In this document: positions 1 to 4,991 of the stretch, one piece after another | Layout: each line of letters opens with the position of its first letter | How positions within the stretch are numbered: the first letter of the stretch is position 1 | From: an uncultured Ruminococcus sp. | GTDB taxonomy: Bacteria; Bacillota; Clostridia; Oscillospirales; Ruminococcaceae | Assembly (NCBI GenBank): GCA_946186215.1 | Contig: CAMHMM010000125.1 | Span: forward strand, 1 to 5,787 | Length of the DNA: 5,787 nucleotides | Direction of reading: 5' to 3' | Notes under the pieces: model-generated | What the model was told of the DNA's origin: nothing | Databases searched by the model: none | The model's input: only the letters and a program-made list of their open reading frames with translations | Made by a program: the position numbers and the translations under genes

Positions 1-361
1 CATGTGATTCTATGATACAGCTTTTCGGATCCTCATCCCGAAGGCAGTCACTGCTCCTGAAATATTCAAGAGCGGTCTTTATCACCCGTCTTCTGAACAC
101 AAGCGAAACGGATGATGCAAATTCTTCTGAAGATCTGATACCCTTATCTCCGAGAACAAGTGTATCATCCTCGAGCCGCACCGCTCCGGTGTATTCAAGA
201 TCGGCCAGAGCATCGTTTACAAGAAAGTAATCCACGCCCACGCTTTCGCATATAAGCGACAACTGAGACGGTGTCATCCGCCGTCTCAGTCTTTCAAGCA
301 AAAAACAGATCAAAACTTTTATATCCGGCAGGAATGACATGGTAGGTCTGCCTGTTTCCAT
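1..361 (-). CDS. DUF4364-like winged-helix protein, 3' end cut by window edge
   Basis: An open frame starts at ATG 361-359 and runs off the left edge with no stop, giving about 120 codons. The start is set by GGAGG at 366-370, 4 nt upstream, and it lies 13 bp after the aroC-like stop, so it is the last visible gene of the aro operon. The protein begins METGRPTMSFLPDIKVLICF. It then shows a helix-turn-helix-like stretch at about residues 29-62 (MTPSQLSLICESVGVDYFLV, then NDALADLEYTGAVR), a short beta-wing-like part (LEDDTLVLGDKGIRSSEEF) and a basic stretch (LVFRRRVIKTALEYF). This order (N-terminal 'DIK..I.FLL', 'T..QL..I', 'L..LE..G.V', 'L..KG......F') fits the clostridial DUF4364 family, whose members resemble winged-helix DNA-binding proteins and are usually about 160-190 residues. 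The family call is by eye. A regulatory role, perhaps for its own operon, is inference. No catalytic motif is seen. Confidence 0.72.
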   Translation of the reverse strand, partial: METGRPTMSFLPDIKVLICFLLERLRRRMTPSQLSLICESVGVDYFLVNDALADLEYTGAVRLEDDTLVLGDKGIRSSEEFASSVSLVFRRRVIKTALEYFRSSDCLRDEDPKSCIIESH

Positions 362-374
362 ACTGCCTCCAAGC

Positions 375-1460
375 TCAGAAATTCGGATAATCAAGCATAT
401 GCGACAATACCGCGATATTTGCTGCTGCCTCAACTGCGGGGACGAATGAGGGAACAAGACAGCTCTGAGCCTTGCTGTCCTCACCGGTCACGACATTTTC
501 AAGAGTGGAACAGTCTACCGCATTCACGCTTTTGCCGATATTCGGGTTAGGTCTGAATGCCACACGGAAAATTACAGGCATACCGCTGGTGATACCGCCA
601 AGAAGACCGCCGTGATTGTTCGTGACCGTTCTGATATGACCGTGATCATCCGCATAGAATTCATCATTGAACTGGGTACCAAGCATTTTTGCAGCAGTAA
701 AGCCCGCACCGAACTCAATACCGCTGACAAGAGGTATACCGAAGATAAGCTGTGAAATGGTGTTTTCCAGCCCGTCAAACATAGGCGAGCCTATACCTGC
801 GGGAAGGTTGGTAACGGCGCATTCTATCACACCGCCAAGACTGTCCCCTGCCGCATCAGCCCGGGCCATATCATTTCTCATCATCGAGCCCTTGCGCTCG
901 TTTATTACTGGAAAACGCTTCTTGCGCACTTCAACGATATCCTCGCGGGATACATTTACAGGATCAAAGGACTGATCCTTTATGTTATGAATCGACCAGA
1001 TATGCGCACCCACATAAATGCTGCGCCTTTCAAGTATCTGCCCGCAAACTGCACCCGCAAACATGATAGGCGCAATAAGTTTTCTTGAAAGATGTCCGCC
1101 GCCGCGAACATCATTAAAGCCCTTGTAGCGGACAGTTCCTGTGTAGTCCGCATTTCCGGGACGGGCTATCCTCGGCACTGCATCAGCCTCATCGGGTACA
1201 AGCTCGTTGTTTGTGATAAGCGCCATAAGCGGCGAACCGGTAGTGCGGCACCCCTGAATGCCCGACATAATACTCGGGAACCCGCCGTCACGGCTTATGG
1301 TGTACTCAGAGCTGATGAGTCGCCTGCTCATAAAATCCCTGAGTGCTTCGGTGTCAATATATTCTCCCGGCGGAAGTGCATCCACTATGACACCTATTGC
1401 CGGGCCCTCGGCTTCGCCGAACACCGAAAAATCAATTCTGTTATGCCATGTAGACGACAT
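375..1460 (-). CDS. aroC: Chorismate synthase homologue (AroC-like) lacking the catalytic residues
   Basis: This 361-residue protein aligns end to end with chorismate synthase, the FMN-dependent enzyme that turns EPSP into chorismate (family about 350-390 residues). Family landmarks present are the N-terminus MSSTW, IGVIVDALPPG (22-32), SRR (45-47), TTGSPL (73-78), ADYTG (104-108), RGGGHLS (119-125), FDGLENTISQLIFGIP (228-243), VSGIEFGAGF (245-254), TNNHGGLLGGITSGMP (270-295) and VPAVEAAA (340-347). The family signatures are damaged exactly at catalytic sites. FGESHG reads FGEAEG (Glu18 for His, codon 1407-1409) and RPGHADYT reads RPGNADYT (Asn103, codon AAT at 1152-1154). GRHDPC...PRAVP reads DSKAQSC...PSFVP (Lys330, Ala331, Gln332, Ser338), and TPRxE reads ISRDG. 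The frame has no stops or shifts. It is third in the aro operon, 47 bp after aroA. Family membership is sure. Chorismate synthase activity is doubtful, and a non-catalytic role or early decay is inferred. Confidence 0.9.
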   Translation of the reverse strand: MSSTWHNRIDFSVFGEAEGPAIGVIVDALPPGEYIDTEALRDFMSRRLISSEYTISRDGGFPSIMSGIQGCRTTGSPLMALITNNELVPDEADAVPRIARPGNADYTGTVRYKGFNDVRGGGHLSRKLIAPIMFAGAVCGQILERRSIYVGAHIWSIHNIKDQSFDPVNVSREDIVEVRKKRFPVINERKGSMMRNDMARADAAGDSLGGVIECAVTNLPAGIGSPMFDGLENTISQLIFGIPLVSGIEFGAGFTAAKMLGTQFNDEFYADDHGHIRTVTNNHGGLLGGITSGMPVIFRVAFRPNPNIGKSVNAVDCSTLENVVTGEDSKAQSCLVPSFVPAVEAAANIAVLSHMLDYPNF

Positions 1461-1473
1461 CCATTCACGCCCT
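1441..1473 (-). promoter_or_regulatory. aroC-like translation start region with a competing upstream ATG
   Basis: The only Shine-Dalgarno-like element before the aroC-like gene is AGGG at 1470-1473, 9 nt from its ATG (1460). It lies 5 nt, a more typical distance, from another ATG at 1464-1462 in a different frame. That ATG opens an 8-codon reading frame (MDVVYMA, stop TAA at 1441-1443) that overlaps the start of aroC. In the aroC frame an in-frame TAG lies seven codons upstream with no ATG, GTG or TTG between, so 1460 is the only possible start, and MSSTW agrees with the family N-terminus. Neighbouring genes have clear GGAG or GGAGG sites, so initiation here looks weak. Whether the small frame is translated is not known. 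Confidence 0.4.
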
Positions 1474-1507
1474 AACTATCGAAAATAACAGTCTCACCAA
1501 GCCGCGT

Positions 1508-2731
1508 TCAGACTATCTCAGCCACACCGCCAAGCGATCTCAGATCATCAAAAAATGTGGGATAGCTCTTGCTCACTGCCTGCGCATCCTTTATTATAAC
1601 GGGTGAATCGGAATACATGGATGCAGCTATCGCCGCCGCCATAACGATCCTGTGATCGTTATAGGAATCCACCACACCGCCGTGGAATAAAGGAATGTGA
1701 TCTATCTCAAGACTGTCTCCTGCTATGCGGACATTGCCGCCCATAGAATTTATCATGTCAGCAGTGCTGACAAGCCTGTCGCTTTCCTTTATACGAAGCC
1801 TCTGCGCATTTGTAAGCCTGCTTGTCTGACCGCAAAGACTGCCGAAAACCGCAAGTATCGGCACAAGATCGGGAATATCGGATACATCCTGCGTAAAGCC
1901 AGCAAAGCCGTCTTCCCTGCGGGCATTCCCGATAATATCGGTAATTGTGCGGTCTCCCTGTGCAGAATTAGAAGAAAGGCCGCTGATATCGATATCAGCT
2001 CCGAAAGCATTGGCAGTGTAGAAAAACGCTGCCTGGGAATAATCTCCCTCTGTGCTCACATCTGCAGGAGAATAGCTCTGCCCTCCGGCGATCTCAAATC
2101 CGTCATCAACGGTATCCACCTTAATGCCGAAAATGCGAAGTGTCTCAATAGTCATATCCGCATAGGGACGAGACTGGAGCGGTGACAAAAGCCTGATCCA
2201 GCTGTTGCCGTCCAGCAGGGGCAATGCAAAAAGAAGGCCTGTTACGAACTGTGAAGAAATATCCCCCTCAAGCTCGAAAATCCCGCTGCTGAGCCTGCCG
2301 CTCATATTCATCGGAAGGCCTGCTTCCCTGTCAAAGCTGATCCCTTTTTTTGAAAACTCCCTGATATAAGGAGTGATCGGGCGCTGAGGAAGCTTTCCAT
2401 GTCCCTCAAACCGTGTATTTATGCCAAGTGCCGCTGCAATGGGTATGATAAAGCGAAGCGTTGAACCGCTTTCACCGCAGTCACATACCGCATCCGAAGC
2501 AACAGATCCGATACCATTTACTGTGTAGGTGTCATTATCCGCAGTGATCTGAGCGCCAAAGGCTCTCATTGCACTGCAGGTGACCTCAATATCCTTTGAG
2601 GATGTTACATCTCTTACAACGGATGTGCCCTGCGCCAGTGCCGCTGCTATGATATTCCTGTGAGAAAGGCTCTTTGATGAGGGTATCCTCACCGAGCCTT
2701 TTAGTCTTGATGGGCTTACCTTTATGTCCAT
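1508..2731 (-). CDS. aroA: 3-phosphoshikimate 1-carboxyvinyltransferase (EPSP synthase)
   Basis: This cytoplasmic enzyme transfers the enolpyruvyl group of PEP to shikimate 3-phosphate, the sixth step of the shikimate pathway. It has 407 residues, slightly shorter than E. coli AroA (427). Active-site elements are intact: PSSKSLSHR at 17-25 (Lys20, Ser21, Arg25), CGESGSTLRF at 85-94 (PEP loop), LPQRP at 114-118, SSQ at 159-161, SRPY at 187-190 and IPD with Asp288. IKESDR follows at 314-319 (Lys315, Glu316, Arg319), then NDHR at 358-361 and SKSYP with Lys388. Asp288 and Lys315 are 27 residues apart, as are Asp313 and Lys340 in E. coli. The PEP loop has Ser and Phe where E. coli has Thr97 and Pro101, which I take to be a clostridial-type difference rather than damage. 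The start is supported by GGAG at 2739-2742, 7 nt upstream. It lies 12 bp after aroB, so the two are surely co-transcribed. Confidence 0.97.
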   Translation of the reverse strand: MDIKVSPSRLKGSVRIPSSKSLSHRNIIAAALAQGTSVVRDVTSSKDIEVTCSAMRAFGAQITADNDTYTVNGIGSVASDAVCDCGESGSTLRFIIPIAAALGINTRFEGHGKLPQRPITPYIREFSKKGISFDREAGLPMNMSGRLSSGIFELEGDISSQFVTGLLFALPLLDGNSWIRLLSPLQSRPYADMTIETLRIFGIKVDTVDDGFEIAGGQSYSPADVSTEGDYSQAAFFYTANAFGADIDISGLSSNSAQGDRTITDIIGNARREDGFAGFTQDVSDIPDLVPILAVFGSLCGQTSRLTNAQRLRIKESDRLVSTADMINSMGGNVRIAGDSLEIDHIPLFHGGVVDSYNDHRIVMAAAIAASMYSDSPVIIKDAQAVSKSYPTFFDDLRSLGGVAEIV

Positions 2732-2743
2732 GTGCCTTCTCCG

Positions 2744-3799
2744 TCATTCGAGCCAGGAAAGGAACTCATCGACAGACATCCTTTCCCTGTGCGATACGCC
2801 CACATCCCCGCAGATCACAATGTCGATGCTGCTGCCGGAACGCTTTTTATCATTAAGAGTTGCAGCGCCGAGCTGAGAAAGTGCCGGCTCTATCTCTATT
2901 TTAAGCTCATATTTTTCAAGGCAGGCAGATAGCTTTTCAGGCAGATCACTGCCGCACAGTCCTCTTTGAGCGGCAAGCTCTGTAATAAGCTCCATTCCCT
3001 TTGCAACTGCTCTGCCGTGAGAAATTCCTGTATAATTGTAATACTGCTCGATGGAGTGACCCAAGGTATGGCCGAAATTGAGAAGTTCGCGCTCGCCGTG
3101 GTCATATTCATCCGCTTCAACGACATCGCGCTTGATGGAGATGCAGTCAAATACCACATCGTCGATCACTTCGGGCAGAGAATCTATATCATATCCGCAA
3201 AGCTTTTCAAAAAGAGATGCGGATTTTATCATTCCGTACTTTATTACCTCGCCCATTCCGTCTATAAGAAAATATCTGGGCAGGGTTTTGAGCGTTTCGG
3301 TATCTATTATCACCAGTGAGGGCTGCTTGAATGCACCAACAAGGTTCTTGCCCTCGGGAATGTCTATAGCGGTCTTCCCTCCCACGGAAGAATCCACCTG
3401 GGAAAGCAGCGATGTTGGTATCTGGACAAGCTCCATTCCCCTGAGATATGTTGCTGCTGCAAAACCGGCCATATCGCCTGTAACTCCGCCGCCCAGCGCG
3501 ATGATACCGTCCGCTCTGGTAAAGTGATTTGCAGCAAGGAATGAATATATATCGTTGAGCACTGCACTACACTTAGAAGCCTCGCCATGCTCAAAAGCGA
3601 AAAGCTCTGCTGAAAGCCCTGCTGACTTCAGGGACTCTATGACCGTTTCTGCATAGAGCGGTGCCACACTATCATCGGAAATAACAGCAAATCTCTTTGC
3701 CTTCAATGTCTGCGAGATCATACTCCCTGCGGTCCGTAAAAGCCCCTGACCGATCTGTACATCATACGAAGAGGATGCATTTACTCTGACTGTACGCAT
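2744..3799 (-). CDS. aroB: 3-dehydroquinate synthase
   Basis: AroB converts DAHP to 3-dehydroquinate, the second shikimate step, using NAD+ and a divalent metal (usually zinc). The 351-residue length is normal. The NAD-binding part is seen as ALGGGVTGDMAGFAAATYLR (101-120), followed by PTSLLSQVDSSVGGKTAID (128-146) and GKNLVGAFKQP (150-160). Metal ligands are present: Glu184 in GMGEVIKYG, His244 in LLNFGHTLGHSIE and His261 in SHGRAVAKGM. The C-terminal LNDKKRSG (315-322) carries the conserved lysines. No key residue is missing. It is the first gene of the aro operon and lies directly behind the strong promoter at 3862-3890, with a 5' leader of about 55 nt. The ATG at 3797-3799 is preceded by AAAGGAG. 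Confidence 0.97.
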   Translation of the reverse strand: MRTVRVNASSSYDVQIGQGLLRTAGSMISQTLKAKRFAVISDDSVAPLYAETVIESLKSAGLSAELFAFEHGEASKCSAVLNDIYSFLAANHFTRADGIIALGGGVTGDMAGFAAATYLRGMELVQIPTSLLSQVDSSVGGKTAIDIPEGKNLVGAFKQPSLVIIDTETLKTLPRYFLIDGMGEVIKYGMIKSASLFEKLCGYDIDSLPEVIDDVVFDCISIKRDVVEADEYDHGERELLNFGHTLGHSIEQYYNYTGISHGRAVAKGMELITELAAQRGLCGSDLPEKLSACLEKYELKIEIEPALSQLGAATLNDKKRSGSSIDIVICGDVGVSHRERMSVDEFLSWLE

Positions 3800-3810
3800 T
3801 ATGATATACT

Positions 3811-3817
3811 CTCCTTT
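3811..3817 (-). promoter_or_regulatory. Ribosome binding site of aroB
   Basis: AAAGGAG, read on the minus strand, lies 11 nt before the aroB ATG at 3799. The match to the Shine-Dalgarno core is strong and the spacing slightly long. It is the only G-rich purine stretch near the start. Confidence 0.7.
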
Positions 3818-3827
3818 TGTCCTTTGC

Positions 3828-3845
3828 TGTCATTTCAAAATGACA
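3828..3845. promoter_or_regulatory. 18-bp palindrome in the aroB leader, candidate operator
   Basis: Read on the minus strand this is TGTCATTTTGAAATGACA, a perfect inverted repeat with 8-bp arms and a 2-bp centre. It lies about 10 to 28 nt past the expected transcription start of the perfect promoter and about 11 nt before the aroB ribosome binding site. That is a classic place for a repressor to block transcription. As RNA it could form a 7-bp stem with a UUGA loop, but no U-run follows, so it is not an intrinsic terminator. I do not recognise the motif as the box of a known regulator; it does not match the TyrR or TrpR consensus. Operator function is inferred. Confidence 0.5.
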
Positions 3846-3861
3846 TTCTGACTCATGTTTG

Positions 3862-3890
3862 ATTATAGCACAAGTTTTTTTGTATGTCAA
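3862..3890 (-). promoter_or_regulatory. Perfect-consensus sigma-A promoter of the aro operon
   Basis: On the minus strand TTGACA (3885-3890) and TATAAT (3862-3867) are separated by exactly 17 bp, both full matches to the consensus. TGC directly before TATAAT adds an extended -10. Seven consecutive A's at 3897-3903, just upstream of the -35, resemble an UP element. The expected start of transcription is near 3854-3856. It points at aroB, 62 bp away, and would drive aroB-aroA-aroC-DUF4364. A promoter this strong in front of biosynthetic genes is normally kept in check by a regulator. Confidence 0.9.
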
Positions 3891-3981
3891 CAGATATTTT
3901 TTTAACATTTACCATGTGATCAACGGTGCCCATAACAAAGGAGCCGTCCATACAGAACAGCCCCAATAATGATCAGATATG

Positions 3982-4005
3982 CCTTCCCGCCCGCAGCGCG
4001 GAAGG
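3982..4005. other. GC-rich stem-loop after the methyltransferase gene
   Basis: CCTTCC (3982-3987) pairs with GGAAGG (4000-4005). The stem is extended by CGC with GCG across a single bulged base and closed by a 5-nt loop. It lies about 30 bp past the methyltransferase stop in the gap before the aro promoter, where a terminator would be expected. The run of seven T's (minus strand, 4011-4017) comes before the stem in the direction of transcription rather than after it, so this is not a standard intrinsic terminator. It may slow RNA polymerase or protect the 3' end of the transcript. Confidence 0.4.
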
Positions 4006-4033
4006 AACGCAAAAAAAGCATATACCGCTATAT

Positions 4034-4924
4034 TCAGTGTTTTCCGATAAAATACGCAGATGAACCGCAGGGAAGGATATATCCGAGCTCCACGGGCAGG
4101 CCTATCTCATCGGCTGTTATCTCTCCCTTGTGGCGCGAACCGATCACATCGTCTATGATATAAGCCATGACTGAAGGAGAAAGCCCCGTTGTATAGCTGT
4201 TGAGCAGGAAAAACAACGGCTCGTCCGACAAAAGCTGAGCACACTCCGTTACAAGGTCATAAACACAGTTTTCCAGTGTCCAAACCTCGCCGGAAGGGCC
4301 TCTGCCGTAGGACGGCGGATCCATTATTATCGCATCGTACTTTCTTCCGCGCCTTATCTCGCGCATGACGAATTTTTCACAGTCATCCACTATCCATCGG
4401 ACAGGATTTTCCGAAAGCCCCGATGATGCAGCATTATCCCGTGCCCACGCTACCATACCCTTTGAAGCGTCCACATGGCAGACCTGTGCTCCCGCTGCTG
4501 AACAGGCAAGTGTAGCACCGCCGGTGTAGGCAAAAAGATTGAGTACACTGACTTCCCTGCCCTGCGCCCTGCGGCTTTGTATGAGCTTTGTGAAAAACTC
4601 CCAGTTTGCAGCCTGTTCGGGGAAAAGTCCTGTATGCTTGAATCCGGTCGGGCGTATATTAAAGCGAAGCTTTTTCCCTATTTCAAGGTCATAGTCGATG
4701 GTCCATGAATCAGGGAGCTTCTTGCGTATCTCCCATTTTCCGCCGCCCTTATCGGAGCGGTGATAATGCCCGTGAGCATTTTCCCAGAGAGAAGTTTTGC
4801 GCTCACTTTTCCATATTACCTGCGGATCTGGGCGGATAAGAGTATAATCCCCCCATTTTTCAAGCTTTTCCGAACAGGTACAGTCAACAAGGTGATAGCT
4901 TTGCCACCTGTCTGCAATTCTCAT
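4034..4924 (-). CDS. Class I SAM-dependent methyltransferase, RlmI-like rRNA methyltransferase group
   Basis: This 296-residue cytoplasmic protein has a Rossmann-fold methyltransferase domain over about residues 95-296. SAM motif I is LNLFAYTGGATLA (128-140), the acidic motif II is VDASKGMVAWARDN (151-164) and motif III is the Asp-Asp of WIVDDCEKF (177-185). The catalytic-type motif IV is DPPSYGRGPSGEVW (202-215). The N-terminal part (WGDYTLIRPDPQVIWKSER, then a Gly/Lys-rich stretch and W.I.Y) matches the subgroup of COG1092-like proteins that lack the PUA RNA-binding domain of E. coli RlmI. The likely substrate is a cytosine or other base in 23S rRNA, but specificity cannot be read from the sequence. 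The start at ATG 4922-4924 is supported by AAGAGG at 4932-4937, 7 nt upstream. An ATG 5 nt further upstream is out of frame and stops after two codons. The gene follows the GlmM-like gene by 67 bp with no clear promoter between, so the two are probably co-transcribed. Confidence 0.88.
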   Translation of the reverse strand: MRIADRWQSYHLVDCTCSEKLEKWGDYTLIRPDPQVIWKSERKTSLWENAHGHYHRSDKGGGKWEIRKKLPDSWTIDYDLEIGKKLRFNIRPTGFKHTGLFPEQAANWEFFTKLIQSRRAQGREVSVLNLFAYTGGATLACSAAGAQVCHVDASKGMVAWARDNAASSGLSENPVRWIVDDCEKFVMREIRRGRKYDAIIMDPPSYGRGPSGEVWTLENCVYDLVTECAQLLSDEPLFFLLNSYTTGLSPSVMAYIIDDVIGSRHKGEITADEIGLPVELGYILPCGSSAYFIGKH

Positions 4925-4991
4925 ATCATGACCTCTTTATATTTTTGAAAGCACGAAAGGCATAGGCTGTTTTTCATGCGTTGTTCAGTAT

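Noticed and set aside
375..1460. Sequencing error as the cause of the lost AroC histidines
   Set aside because: The replacements occur at several distant sites, some needing two or more base changes (Ser-His to Ala-Glu), with no frameshift.
667..1475. Plus-strand frames opposite the aroC-like gene
   Set aside because: I considered whether the degenerate aroC signatures meant that the other strand is the real gene. The minus-strand protein keeps full-length collinearity with AroC, while the plus-strand frames are short and without motifs.
1697..2185. 162-codon open frame on the plus strand
   Set aside because: It lies wholly antisense to aroA, has no recognisable motif, and the aroA reading has all catalytic residues. 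It is a shadow frame.
3078..3527. 149-codon open frame on the plus strand
   Set aside because: It is antisense to aroB over the NAD and metal-binding region. The Ser/Pro-rich translation resembles no family and is typical of a shadow.
3853..3951. 32-codon minus-strand frame (ATG 3951, TGA 3853-3855) in the aro promoter gap
   Set aside because: It runs straight through the -35 and -10 elements, has no convincing ribosome binding site and resembles nothing. It is a chance frame.
4011..4033. 5-bp ATATA/TATAT hairpin followed by seven T's (minus strand) overlapping the end of the methyltransferase gene
   Set aside because: The position would suit a terminator, but the stem is only A-T pairs and far too weak. 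Two bases also separate it from the T-run.
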